19,818 bases of DNA, from assembly GCA_024279045.1 (NCBI GenBank), contig JAJRRZ010000182.1:1-19818 (forward strand). Reading direction: 5' to 3'. A program made the translations under genes and the position numbers. The stretch's first letter is position 1. Each line of letters opens with the position of its first letter. The notes below the pieces were generated by a model that saw only the letters and a list, made by a program, of their open reading frames with translations, was not told the DNA's origin and did no database searches. Origin of the DNA: Alphaproteobacteria bacterium (GTDB lineage: Bacteria; Pseudomonadota; Alphaproteobacteria; Rhizobiales; Aestuariivirgaceae). This document shows positions 1 through 6,669 of this stretch, piece after piece.

Positions 1-50
1 AGCTCCTCCAGACGCTGCTCAAAATCCCAGAACCCCTTCTGTCCCTTCAT
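1..50 (-). CDS. N-terminal fragment of a probable IS5-type transposase, cut by window edge
   Basis: A minus-strand frame starts with ATG at 48-50 and runs off the left edge after 16 full codons. The translation is MKGQKGFWDFEQRLEE followed by L. A strong ribosome binding site (GGAGGG) lies 8 bases upstream of the ATG, which supports a real start. The pattern of an aromatic pair followed by an acidic residue and xRLxEL resembles the first residues of IS5-family DDE transposases, which usually read FFDLxERxxxLS or similar. With only 16 residues this is a resemblance, not proof. Two repeat elements lie immediately upstream, consistent with a mobile-element-rich edge. Confidence 0.45.
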   Translation of the reverse strand, partial: MKGQKGFWDFEQRLEE

Positions 51-125
51 TCTGACATCCCTCCAGCGATTCAGGCTTCTTTCTCACCGGAGTGAATCAT
101 ATTCCGACTGAAATGCCCAGTTTCC

Positions 126-321
126 GGAGGTGTCCAATCGCATTTGGCATCAGTGGCGTTACATGTGTGTGGCAATGTTGCCGTTTCGCATCATGCCGGG
201 TTTGGCCAGAGCCTGCGGGATGGAAGGTGTTCGGAAGCTACCATCCTGGATCGCCGGGTCAGGTTCTGCAATGAGGAGCAGGGAGAGTATTTTTCAAGCC
301 GCCAATTGCAATTGGCCCTCC
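126..321 (+). repeat. Family-2 inverted-ended repeat, copy 1 (degenerate)
   Basis: The left end (126-146, GGAGGTGTCCAATCGCATTT then GGC) is an imperfect inverted match of the right end (301-321, GCCAATTGCAATTGGCCCTC then C). The interior aligns with 8448-8673: both carry the string GTTACAT near the left end, TGTGTGGCAA, a CATGCC(G/C)GG hairpin block, a CTGGAT(C/T)GCCGGGTC block and AGCAGGGAGAG or ACAGGGAGAG. The hairpins are more eroded here than in the 8448 copy. It has no credible reading frame of its own and looks like a short non-autonomous element. It occupies most of the gene-free stretch from 51 to 436. Confidence 0.6.
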
Positions 322-338
322 CGTCCAGAAACGCCCCC

Positions 339-430
339 GCATTGACCTCGTGAGCCTCCTCTCGCGGCGAAATTCTGGAAAGGCAGGCCTGATGAAAGCT
401 GCCGCAAACGGTGCTGTCAGTGCGCGCCGC
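339..430 (+). repeat. Family-1 inverted-ended repeat, isolated diverged copy
   Basis: Starts GCATTGACCTCGTGAG and ends GGTGCTGTCAGTGCGCGCCG, matching the two ends of the 13261-13664 array units (GCATTGACCACGTGAG and GCTGTCAATGCGCGCCG). The flank before it (CCGTCCAGAAACGCCCCC) also resembles the inter-unit linker of the array. The middle is strongly diverged, so this is probably an older copy. It ends 7 bases before the stop codon of the 437-694 gene, in its 3' flank, where it could influence transcript ending. No second copy is adjacent here. Confidence 0.7.
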
Positions 431-436
431 ACCCGA

Positions 437-694
437 TCAATAGGCATGTTCCAGTTGTTCGCGCAGCTCCTTGAGCTCTTCATCGGCCCGCTGGGCGATA
501 CGTTCTGGTGCGCCGGCGCGATTGTACCAGTAGGCGGCGTTGGAGCGGTCTCCCTCGATCTTGTGCAGGATGGCATGCAGCCAGTTGCCGTAGGCGTCGG
601 GGTGTTGCTGGGCTATGCGGTGCGCTTCTTCCCAGTCGCCCATTTCCAGCAGTTGTATGGCTTTCAGCAGCATTTTCCTGTCCGATTCGAGCAT
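437..694 (-). CDS. Small conserved hypothetical protein, helical/TPR-like (85 aa)
   Basis: The start at 692-694 is chosen because GGAGAC lies 11 bases upstream; a longer frame from 742 would have no such site and would include the palindrome at 719-751. The protein begins MLESDRKMLLKAIQLLEMGDW. It contains helix-forming segments with the pattern AHRIAQQHPDAYGNWLHAIL, then HKIEGDRSNAAYWYNRAG around residues 43-60, and ends in a charged helix. The 'H-x-IEGD-xxNA-xYWY-xRAG' pattern is one seen in short uncharacterised proteobacterial proteins and looks like one and a half tetratricopeptide-type helix pairs. There is no signal peptide or membrane segment, so it is probably cytosolic. Its function is unknown. 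It is divergent from atpI. Confidence 0.7.
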   Translation of the reverse strand: MLESDRKMLLKAIQLLEMGDWEEAHRIAQQHPDAYGNWLHAILHKIEGDRSNAAYWYNRAGAPERIAQRADEELKELREQLEHAY

Positions 695-718
695 TTTTTC
701 GCTGTCTCCATATGCGCT

Positions 719-751
719 ATGGTAAGCAGACTTCGTTACCATAAGGTAACG
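719..751. promoter_or_regulatory. Overlapping inverted GGTAA half-sites between divergent genes
   Basis: Three half-sites lie in 33 bases: ATGGTAA at 719-725, TTACCAT at 736-742 and GGTAACG at 745-751. The first two form an inverted pair with a 10-base gap. CGTTACC (734-740) and GGTAACG (745-751) form a perfect 7-bp inverted repeat with a 4-base gap. It sits 25 bp upstream of the start of the 437-694 gene and about 135 bp upstream of atpI, where a shared operator would lie. No regulator family is assigned. Confidence 0.4.
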
Positions 752-886
752 GCCTGAGCATCAGGAAGCCCGCATGTGAACTGCCCGGACGGTAATGATA
801 ATGTAAGACAGGGTGAAGCGGGCTTGCAACCGGCCAATGGCGTGGCGGGCAGGCCGGGACGGCAAGAATGGCGAACGGCAAGACGC

Positions 887-1213
887 ATGAACGGGCAGGA
901 CGATCGGCTGGAAGATTTGCGGCGGCGTATCGACGAGCATCGCGCCGCTCGCGCCGCCCGCGAACAGGCGCGCAAGGGGCGCGACCCGCGTGCCGCGGCG
1001 CACCACCTGGTGTTGCGTCTGCTGGCTGACCTCGGCGTGGCGTTGGCCGCCGGATTGCTGCTGGGGTATGGTATCGATCATTATTTCGGCAGCCGTCCAT
1101 GGGGCATGCTGGGGGGAGCGCTGCTGGGGCTGGCGGCGGGCGTGCGCAATGTGATGCACACCGCCGATTCGATGTCCCGAATTTCCCGCCATGACAGCGC
1201 CGATCGCCAATGA
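887..1213 (+). CDS. atpI: ATP synthase accessory protein AtpI/AtpZ type (108 aa)
   Basis: Short membrane protein encoded just upstream of the F0 genes, as in most alphaproteobacterial atp clusters. The family is linked to assembly of the c-ring and, in some bacteria, Mg2+ transport. The N-terminal 40 residues are a charged Arg/Ala-rich helix. Two membrane segments follow (about 47-64 and 72-90), separated by GYGIDHYFGSRPWG, and the second segment ends in LAAGVRNVM; this two-helix hairpin is the family signature. The start at 887 (MNGQDDRLEDL) fits the usual family length. An upstream extension to 776 is possible in frame but would add a low-complexity Gly/Arg leader. The ribosome binding site is weak. 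Unusually, 276 bp separate it from atpB. Confidence 0.8.
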   Translation: MNGQDDRLEDLRRRIDEHRAARAAREQARKGRDPRAAAHHLVLRLLADLGVALAAGLLLGYGIDHYFGSRPWGMLGGALLGLAAGVRNVMHTADSMSRISRHDSADRQ

Positions 1214-1351
1214 CCGTTGAGATCCCGGCGCCGGGGAGGGGCAAACCGGGAGGCCAGGCGCCGCGGCGCCACGACATGCCCCGGCGCAAGAGCGCGACAA
1301 AACACCGCGCGCCATGCCTTCCGGTGATGACAACAATGCGTCAAATCGCCG

Positions 1352-1380
1352 TTGAGCTTTTGCCTGCGGGTGGCTAATAG
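1352..1380 (+). promoter_or_regulatory. Probable sigma-70 promoter upstream of atpB
   Basis: TTGAGC at 1352-1357 and TAATAG at 1375-1380 are separated by exactly 17 bases. The site lies in the 276-bp gap between atpI and atpB. It could drive atpB-atpE-atpF'-atpF independently of atpI. Prediction from consensus only. Confidence 0.5.
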
Positions 1381-1396
1381 AGTGCGTGAAAGAGGG

Positions 1397-1415
1397 CTGC
1401 CGCATGCTGCGGCAG
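1397..1415 (+). other. Leader hairpin before atpB
   Basis: CTGCCGCA (1397-1404) and TGCGGCAG (1408-1415) form a perfect 8-bp stem with a 3-base loop. It starts 17 bases after the predicted -10 box, close to the expected transcript start, so it would cap the 5' end of the atpB message. No T-run follows, so it is not an intrinsic terminator. Confidence 0.45.
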
Positions 1416-1489
1416 ACATGTGGTGAATTCGAAGCAATGTCCGCCCACCGACTCACTGGCCGGGCCGGACACAGGGTGGCCGATCAACC

Positions 1490-2293
1490 ATGCAACAAAC
1501 GGCGCAAACCAACGATGCCGCGCAGGCTGCCGCTGCGCACGCCGCGCAGGCCGCTGCTGATGGCGCAGGGAAGTTCGATCCGCTGCACCAGTTCCAGATT
1601 CAGCCTCTGGTGCCGATTCGCATCGGCGAATGGGACTTCTCCTTCACCAATTCGTCGCTGTGGATGGTCATCGCGGTTGCCGTGATCAGCTTCATCTTCC
1701 TGTTCGGGCAGAATCGCATCGTGCCGGGGCGGCTGCAGAGCATTCGCGAGCTGGCCTACGAGTTTGTCGCCAACGTTACCCGTGACATCCTGCACGACGA
1801 GGGCAGGCCATTCTTTCCGTTCCTGTTCACCTTGTTCGTGTTCATCCTGGCGGCCAACCTGCTGGGCATGATTCCCTATTCCTTCACCTTCACCAGCCAC
1901 ATCATCGTAACCTTCGCACTGGCGCTGACGGTCTTCGTGCTGGCCACGGTGGTTGGCTTCGTCAAGAATGGCGTGCGCTACCTGAAGCTGTTCGTGCCGT
2001 CAGGCGTGCCGGTCTATATGTTGCCAGTGTTGGTGCCCATCGAGGTCATTTCCTATTTTACCCGGCCCATCTCGCTGTCGGTGCGACTGTTCGCCAACAT
2101 GATGGCTGGCCATACCATGCTGAAGGTGTTCGCCAGCTTCGTGGTGGGGCTTGGCGTCATCGGTGGCTGGGCGCCGCTGGCCATGATGGTGGCGCTTACC
2201 GGGCTGGAGTTTCTGGTGGCCTTCCTGCAGGCTTATGTGTTCATGGTGCTCAGCGTCATCTATCTCAGCGATGCCCTGCATCCGGAGCACTGA
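1490..2293 (+). CDS. atpB: F0F1 ATP synthase subunit a
   Basis: Membrane stator subunit that forms the two proton half-channels against the c-ring. The 267-residue length is normal. The essential arginine is R199 in SVRLFANMMAGH, preceded by TRPISLS, and the C-terminal helix carries FLQAYVFMVLSVIYL; all are diagnostic. Several hydrophobic segments follow an Ala-rich N-terminus (about 55-73, 110-130, 137-157, 178-195, 205-228 and 233-258). AGGGTGG lies 10-16 bases upstream of the start. An 'FDPLHQFQIQPLVPI' segment precedes the first helix, as in alphaproteobacterial homologues. Next gene atpE follows after 51 bp with its own ribosome binding site. Confidence 0.97.
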   Translation: MQQTAQTNDAAQAAAAHAAQAAADGAGKFDPLHQFQIQPLVPIRIGEWDFSFTNSSLWMVIAVAVISFIFLFGQNRIVPGRLQSIRELAYEFVANVTRDILHDEGRPFFPFLFTLFVFILAANLLGMIPYSFTFTSHIIVTFALALTVFVLATVVGFVKNGVRYLKLFVPSGVPVYMLPVLVPIEVISYFTRPISLSVRLFANMMAGHTMLKVFASFVVGLGVIGGWAPLAMMVALTGLEFLVAFLQAYVFMVLSVIYLSDALHPEH

Positions 2294-2344
2294 GGCCGTG
2301 GCAAGACTGGCATGAGAATATCAACCGCAAGAGGAGCATGAGAC

Positions 2345-2569
2345 ATGGAAGTGGAAGCTGCAAAGATGATTGGTGCCGGCCTGGCGGCTATCGCCCTTGG
2401 CGGTGCGGGTATCGGTATTGGCCACATTTTCGGCAACTATCTTTCCGGCGCGCTGCGCAACCCGGCGGCGGCTGATGCGCAGTTCAAGAACCTGCTGCTG
2501 GGCTTTGCCCTGGCCGAGGCCACGGGTCTGTTCGCCCTGGTCGTGTCGTTCATCATTCTGTTCGGCTGA
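2345..2569 (+). CDS. atpE: F0F1 ATP synthase subunit c
   Basis: 74-residue hairpin protein forming the rotor ring. Helix 1 carries the packing motif GGAGIGIG (19-26), the polar loop is ALRNPAA (36-42), and helix 2 has the ion-binding carboxylate E58 in LAEATGLF. A glutamate followed by Ala rather than Ser/Thr, and no Gln in helix 1, point to proton rather than sodium coupling. AGAGGAG lies upstream of the ATG. The length and RNP loop are typical of alphaproteobacteria. The short, strongly translated frame between a and b' is the expected gene order. Confidence 0.97.
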   Translation: MEVEAAKMIGAGLAAIALGGAGIGIGHIFGNYLSGALRNPAAADAQFKNLLLGFALAEATGLFALVVSFIILFG

Positions 2570-2668
2570 TTGGGCGTGTGATGCGCAGTGGGCCAGGGCA
2601 TTTGCCCTGGCATCGTCTCCAACCGCGCCCACACTGCCTGTTCCGGGCGCATGGCCAATGAGGCAACC

Positions 2669-3157
2669 ATGCCGCAGTTGGATGTAGCAACATATATATC
2701 CCAGCTGTTCTGGCTGCTGGTAACGTTCTCGTTCCTCTACGTGCTGGCGAAAACGCTCATCCTGCCGAAGATTGGCTCCGTGCTGGAGAGCCGTCGCCGC
2801 CGTATCGCCGACGACATGGAGGCAGCAGAGCGTCTGCAGCGGCAGGCAGAGGAGGCTCTGCAACAGCACGATGCGCTGCTGGCCGAGGCTCGTGGCAAGG
2901 CGCAGGATCTGGTGCGAGCCGAAAAGGAAAAGGTGTTGGCTGAAATTGCCGAGCGGCGCCAGCAGATAGAGGCCGAATTGGCGGCGAAGATCTCGCAAGC
3001 CGAGGCGGCGCTGAGAAAGTCGAAGGAAAAGGCATTGGCCGAGCTGGACGGCACCATTGGCGATTTGGCCAGCGAGATTGCCTCGAAAGTAACAGGCAAG
3101 CCACTGCCGGAAAAGGCGGTGCGCGCTGCACTGAATGCCACCGGCAAGGAGGACTGA
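2669..3157 (+). CDS. atpF2: F0F1 ATP synthase subunit b' (first of two b-type subunits)
   Basis: One half of the heterodimeric peripheral stalk that joins F1 to subunit a. The start at 2669 (MPQLDVATYISQLFWLLVTF) is preferred because GAGG sits 5 bases upstream and this is the conserved family N-terminus; in-frame ATGs at 2588 and 2651 would add non-conserved residues. One membrane helix (about 11-31) is followed by an uninterrupted charged coiled coil to the end (162 aa). Alphaproteobacteria and phototrophs use separate b and b' genes, which this pair shows. It ends 4 bp before atpF, so translation is probably coupled. Confidence 0.93.
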   Translation: MPQLDVATYISQLFWLLVTFSFLYVLAKTLILPKIGSVLESRRRRIADDMEAAERLQRQAEEALQQHDALLAEARGKAQDLVRAEKEKVLAEIAERRQQIEAELAAKISQAEAALRKSKEKALAELDGTIGDLASEIASKVTGKPLPEKAVRAALNATGKED

Positions 3158-3161
3158 GGCC

Positions 3162-3653
3162 ATGTCGTTCTTTGCCAAGCCGGAAACCTGGGTGCTGGTC
3201 AGCTTTTTGCTGTTCTTCGGCCTGCTGTATTATTACCGCGTCCACCACCTGGTGCTGAACGCTCTGGATGACCGCGCTGAACGCATCCGCAAGGAGCTGG
3301 AGGACGCCCGCCGCCTGCATGAGGAGGCGCGCAAACTGCTGGCCGAATACGAGCAGAAGAAGCTGCAGGCCGAAAAGGATGCCAAGGAAATCATCGCCGT
3401 GGCCAGGCAGGAGGCCGAGGCTGTCGTTCTGGAGGCGCGCAAGAGCTTCGACGAGCTGATGGCGCGCAAGAAGGCCGCTGCCGAGCAGCGCATCACCTTG
3501 GCGCGGGACAATGCCGTGCGCGAGATTCGTGGCCATGTTGCCGAACGCGCCGCTCATGTGGCCGAGGCCGCCTTGCGCAGCGAGATGAAGGGCAAGACAG
3601 CTACCACCATTCTCGACGATGCCATCGCCGAGGTGGAAAAGAAACTGCATTGA
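3162..3653 (+). CDS. atpF: F0F1 ATP synthase subunit b
   Basis: Second stalk subunit, 163 aa. The start at 3162 (MSFFAKPETWVLVSFLLFFG) is supported by AGGAGG about 11 bases upstream, inside the end of the b' gene; the next in-frame ATG upstream (3135) lies within b' and is unlikely. Residues 8-26 form the membrane anchor and the rest is a coiled coil rich in Glu, Lys and Ala (for example ARKLLAEYEQKKLQAEKDAK). It is the last gene of the F0 block. The F1 genes are not in the window, matching the split F0/F1 arrangement normal in this class. Confidence 0.95.
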   Translation: MSFFAKPETWVLVSFLLFFGLLYYYRVHHLVLNALDDRAERIRKELEDARRLHEEARKLLAEYEQKKLQAEKDAKEIIAVARQEAEAVVLEARKSFDELMARKKAAAEQRITLARDNAVREIRGHVAERAAHVAEAALRSEMKGKTATTILDDAIAEVEKKLH

Positions 3654-3690
3654 TTGCCCCTCGAGTCAAAACATGAAGTCGATCCTGAAG

Positions 3691-3730
3691 AAAAGCCTTG
3701 TGGCCGGCAGCAACGGCCACAAGGCTTTTT
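3691..3730 (+). terminator. Strong intrinsic terminator of the atp F0 operon
   Basis: AAAAGCCTTGTGGCCG (3691-3706) pairs perfectly over 16 bp with 3714-3729, with a 7-base loop (GCAGCAA) and a T-rich 3' side. It is 38 bp beyond the atpF stop codon. The A-run on the left arm means it could also work for transcripts from the other strand. Confidence 0.93.
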
Positions 3731-3927
3731 TGATGGGAAAACAGCGTGCTGTGCTGGGTTTTGGAAGCCCTTCATCGGCACGTCGGCATTTTTGCCGGGA
3801 TATGGCAATGCTTCGCGCCATCACGACACAAACCTTGCCATTTCCAATGTATCAATCGGAATATCTTCCCGTTCTGGGCTCGTGAACGGCTTTCATGCGG
3901 CCATGAAATTTCCGAAGATAGGCGGGT

Positions 3928-4722
3928 TCACACCGCTACCGGCGCCTTGATGTGCGGATGCGGATCGTAACCCGTTATCTCGAAATCCTCGAAGCGGAAG
4001 TCATCGATGCTTTCAACCCGCCGCTTGATGGTGAGTGTCGGCAGGTCGCGCGGCTCGCGGGCCAATTGGGTGCGCGCCTGTTCCAAGTGATTCAGGTAAA
4101 GGTGTGCATCGCCCAGCGTATGGATGAATTCGCCCGGCTTCAACCCCGTTACGTGGGCAATCATGTGGGTGAGGAGCGCATAGGAGGCGATGTTGAACGG
4201 TACGCCGAGGAAAATGTCGGCACTGCGCTGATAAAGCTGGCAAGACAGCTTGCCTTCGGCCACGTGGAACTGAAACAGCAGATGGCACGGCGGCAGCGCC
4301 ATTTCTTCAAGTTGCGCAACGTTCCAGGCGGAGACGATGAGGCGGCGCGAATCGGGATCATGGCGGATCTGCTCGATCACCTGCGCTATCTGATCAATCT
4401 GGCCACCGTCGCAGGTGGGCCAGCTTCGCCACTGATGGCCGTAGACGGGGCCCAGCTCGCCATTCTCGTCGGCCCATTCGTCCCAGATGGTAACGCCGTG
4501 CTCGTTCAGCCAGCGGATGTTGGTATCGCCACGCAGGAACCACAGCAGTTCGTGAATGATGGAGCGGACATGCAGCTTCTTGGTGGTGAGCAGCGGAAAA
4601 CCTTGCCCCAGGTCAAAGCGCATTTGCCAGCCGAACACGCTGAGCGTGCCGGTGCCGGTGCGGTCGTTCTTCTTCACGCCGTGCTCCAGCACATGGCGCA
4701 TCAGCTCCAGATACTGGCGCAT
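3928..4722 (-). CDS. thyA: Thymidylate synthase
   Basis: Makes dTMP from dUMP using methylene-tetrahydrofolate. The protein has 264 residues, the same as the Escherichia coli enzyme. The nucleophile is C146 in ALPPCH; the phosphate-binding arginines are R21 (KNDRTGTGT) and R166 in CQLYQRSADIFLG; the folate-site C-terminus is HPHIKAPVAV. The dimer-contributed arginine pair is in DSRRLIVSAWN. GAGAGGGG lies upstream of the start. No dihydrofolate reductase gene is adjacent, although the two are often paired. It is convergent with the atp operon across about 200 bp. Two family-1 repeats lie immediately upstream, so its promoter must lie within or beyond them. Confidence 0.97.
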   Translation of the reverse strand: MRQYLELMRHVLEHGVKKNDRTGTGTLSVFGWQMRFDLGQGFPLLTTKKLHVRSIIHELLWFLRGDTNIRWLNEHGVTIWDEWADENGELGPVYGHQWRSWPTCDGGQIDQIAQVIEQIRHDPDSRRLIVSAWNVAQLEEMALPPCHLLFQFHVAEGKLSCQLYQRSADIFLGVPFNIASYALLTHMIAHVTGLKPGEFIHTLGDAHLYLNHLEQARTQLAREPRDLPTLTIKRRVESIDDFRFEDFEITGYDPHPHIKAPVAV

Positions 4723-4743
4723 GTTTCCGTACCCCTCTCATGG

Positions 4744-4828
4744 CGTGCATTGACAGCGGCGCTTGCATCAGAGCCATGCCTCGTTTCCCGAGGCCGGCAA
4801 TGGGCCACAACTCACGCGGTCAATGTGC
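4744..4828 (-). repeat. Family-1 repeat, inverted orientation, first of a tandem pair
   Basis: Begins GCGTGCATTGACAGCGGCGC and ends CACGCGGTCAATGTGC, which is the reverse-complement layout of the array at 13261-13664. The interior is diverged. The same positions repeat 102 bp further on, so the two copies form a tandem pair. It starts 22 bp upstream of the thyA start codon. Confidence 0.7.
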
Positions 4829-4846
4829 AGCTTTTTGTTGTGTGGC

Positions 4847-4935
4847 GCGCATTGACAGCGACGCTTGCACAGACATCGAGGCCAAACTGCCAAGACCTTT
4901 TCGCAAGCGGAACCTCACGCGAGGTCAATATGCGC
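4847..4935 (-). repeat. Family-1 repeat, inverted orientation, second of a tandem pair
   Basis: Begins GCGCATTGACAGCGACGCTT and ends CACGCGAGGTCAATATGCGC. The interior keeps CTGCCAAGACC and GCGGAACCTCACG, recognisable as the complement of GGTCTTGGC and GTGAG in the 13261 array. It fills most of the 335-bp gap between thyA and the 5058 gene. The rest of that gap (4936-5057) shows no feature I recognise. Confidence 0.75.
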
Positions 4936-5057
4936 CAAGCGCATCTGGCGCGATCCCTTCAGCGCCCTGCGCCCTCTGACACAACAGAACCACCGCGCGC
5001 AATGAAATCAATCACCGCGCGCCGCGGTCTCTGGTGCTGAAAAAGGCGCGAGGCCCG

Positions 5058-5378
5058 TCAGGCCAGCTTGCCCATGTTGCCGGTGTTCTTCGCCAGCAGA
5101 TAGTAGAAGGTAACGCGCTGCTTGTTGCGATCGCCCTTCATCTGCTCGCAGACCTCCGCGACGGCCTTTGCGGCGGCGTCCGGATCCAGCCCCAGCTTTT
5201 TCGCACAGAAGCCGGTGCGTACGCGTTCCAGCTCCGAATCGTCGGAGCACGATACCAGCGAGGCGTCGCGCGAGCGCAGGGCGATGCCCAGATATTTCAC
5301 GATGGCTTCGACCACGGCCTCGTTCGGGCTGGAGTCGTAGCGTTTCACGTCTTCAAGATATTTGGCAATATCCGCCAT
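5058..5378 (-). CDS. DUF2853-family protein (106 aa)
   Basis: A small helical protein of unknown function, probably cytosolic. The start at 5376-5378 (MADIAKYLEDVKRY) has GGAGAG 6 bases upstream; a longer in-frame ATG at 5456 has no such support. Motifs that fit DUF2853 are EAVVEAIVKYLGIALRSRDA, VSCSDDSELERVRTGFCAKK, LGLD and the C-terminal AEVCEQMKGDRNKQRVTFYY followed by LLAKN. There is no signal peptide. It is transcribed away from the ybhB-like gene and toward thyA, with the family-1 repeat pair between them. The family assignment is from memory of its motifs. Confidence 0.75.
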   Translation of the reverse strand: MADIAKYLEDVKRYDSSPNEAVVEAIVKYLGIALRSRDASLVSCSDDSELERVRTGFCAKKLGLDPDAAAKAVAEVCEQMKGDRNKQRVTFYYLLAKNTGNMGKLA

Positions 5379-5529
5379 GGTGTTCTCTCCAGAATGGCAG
5401 GAATGGTCCCGGTTTCGGTTCAACAGCCCCCGTATCGACTCAGGGAACCATGGCAAATCTAGCTGTTCTTTGCAGGGAAGGCAAAAATCACAAGCCGCTT
5501 GTGAAAAAAAACCTTGTCATCTGACTGCC

Positions 5530-5557
5530 TTGCCCCCTTTACAACGGGCGCGATACT
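5530..5557 (+). promoter_or_regulatory. Candidate promoter for the YbhB-like gene
   Basis: TTGCCC (5530-5535) and GATACT (5552-5557) are 16 bases apart, 60 bp upstream of the start at 5617. It lies in the 238-bp gap between divergent genes. Consensus match only. Confidence 0.35.
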
Positions 5558-5616
5558 CCTATCTGCTGTGCAGGGTCGAATTTCCGTGCAACCCGCAACA
5601 CGAGGAGGGGAAAGTC

Positions 5617-6120
5617 ATGCGCATCTATTCTCCCGCGTTCGCCTACGGCACCGAAATTCCCGTGGACTTCACCTGCGAAGGGGAGGACATCTCGCCACCG
5701 CTGGTGTTCGAGGGCGTGCCGCGGCAGGCAAAGTCGCTGGCGCTGATCGTCGATGACCCCGATGCGCCGGATCCGAAGGAACCGAAAATGGTGTATGTGC
5801 ACTGGGTGGTGCACAACCTGCCGATAATGTATGAGCTTGACCCACTGGAGCCGGAGTGCATCCCCAAGGGCGCCAGCGGCACCGACAAGATGCCTGAAGG
5901 CGCGGTGGAAGGCTACAACGACTGGAAGAAGACCGGCTACGGTGGTCCGTGCCCGCCCATTGGCCGGCATCGCTACTACTTCAAGCTCTATGCGCTGGAC
6001 ACCACGCTGCCGGATAAGCCCATGACCAAGGACGAGCTGCTGAAGGCCATGGAAGGGCACATCCTGGAAACGGCGGAGACCATGGGCACCTACCGCGCCC
6101 GCAAACAGCAGGCGGCCTGA
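5617..6120 (+). CDS. YbhB/YbcL-family phosphatidylethanolamine-binding-like protein (167 aa)
   Basis: Small single-domain member of the PEBP fold; the bacterial branch has no agreed reaction. The start at 5617 has a very strong GAGGAGGGG site 7 bases upstream. Ligand-pocket motifs are in order: FTCEGEDISPPLVFEGVP (18-35), DDPDAPDP (46-53), VHWVVHNLP (61-69), and GPCPPIGRHRYYFKLYALD (110-128), where D47, D49, H62 and H118 are the usual pocket residues. There is no signal peptide, so it is cytosolic. It is monocistronic: own promoter candidate upstream and an intrinsic terminator 45 bp downstream. Confidence 0.9.
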   Translation: MRIYSPAFAYGTEIPVDFTCEGEDISPPLVFEGVPRQAKSLALIVDDPDAPDPKEPKMVYVHWVVHNLPIMYELDPLEPECIPKGASGTDKMPEGAVEGYNDWKKTGYGGPCPPIGRHRYYFKLYALDTTLPDKPMTKDELLKAMEGHILETAETMGTYRARKQQAA

Positions 6121-6164
6121 CGCCACGAGCCAGGCATCATCACGGAGCCATCACGAAAATCTCC

Positions 6165-6201
6165 GCATCCGGCGCACGATCCGCCGCGCCGGATGCTTTT
6201 T
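6165..6201 (+). terminator. Intrinsic terminator after the YbhB-like gene
   Basis: GCATCCGGCGC (6165-6175) pairs perfectly with GCGCCGGATGC (6186-6196), 10-base loop, followed by TTTTT. It separates this gene from the convergent hicAB pair, whose hicB stop is at 6209, and may act on both strands. Confidence 0.85.
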
Positions 6202-6208
6202 CGTGTTT

Positions 6209-6646
6209 TCACGCGGCGCTCGGCATGTCGGTGGAAATGATCAGCCTGCCTCCCAGGGCCTGAATGGCCTTGTCCAGCCTGGCAAGAGAAGAATTGTGGT
6301 CGGGATCCAGCAGGCGGCGCACGGCCTTCTCGTCAATTCCCAATTGCCGCGCCAGCGCGCTCTTGCTCATTCCGGATTCTCGCCACAACTGGATCAAGGC
6401 CAGCTTGGCCGCCACGGCGGCAGGCACGGCCACGGCCAGCAACCCTTCCCCTTTTACGGTGGGTTCGGGCAGTTCTTCACTAGCCTCCACACGGCCCAGC
6501 AGCGCTACCGCCAAGGCATCTTCGGCATTTTGCAGTGCTTCTTCCCGCGTCTGGCCGCCGGTGATGGCTTCAGGCACATCCGGAAACTCCACCACGTATC
6601 CACCGGCGGGATCGTTGCGCAATCGCATGTAATATACATACTGCAT
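6209..6646 (-). CDS. hicB: HicB-type antitoxin with C-terminal helix-turn-helix (145 aa)
   Basis: Antitoxin that binds and inhibits HicA and usually represses its own operon. The N-terminal part-RNase-H fold shows YYMRLRNDPAGGYVVEFPDV (5-24), then AITGGQTREEALQNAEDALA (27-46). The C-terminal half carries a helix-turn-helix (about 84-115: LIQLWRESGMSKSALARQLG then IDEKAVRRLL), so it should bind DNA. The start at 6644-6646 has AAAGG upstream and leaves 23 bp after the hicA stop. In-frame ATGs further upstream would overlap hicA. Toxin-first order is the usual hicAB layout. Confidence 0.9.
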   Translation of the reverse strand: MQYVYYMRLRNDPAGGYVVEFPDVPEAITGGQTREEALQNAEDALAVALLGRVEASEELPEPTVKGEGLLAVAVPAAVAAKLALIQLWRESGMSKSALARQLGIDEKAVRRLLDPDHNSSLARLDKAIQALGGRLIISTDMPSAA

Positions 6647-6669
6647 GGCGGCACCTTTCCAATGCGGAC

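Noticed and set aside
3952..5040. Plus-strand open frame across thyA and the family-1 pair
   Set aside because: thyA on the minus strand is certain, and the frame continues through non-coding repeats.
4990..5040. Third family-1 copy after the thyA-side pair
   Set aside because: Short GCGCGC-rich matches occur but neither the GCATTGAC nor the GTCAATGC end is present.
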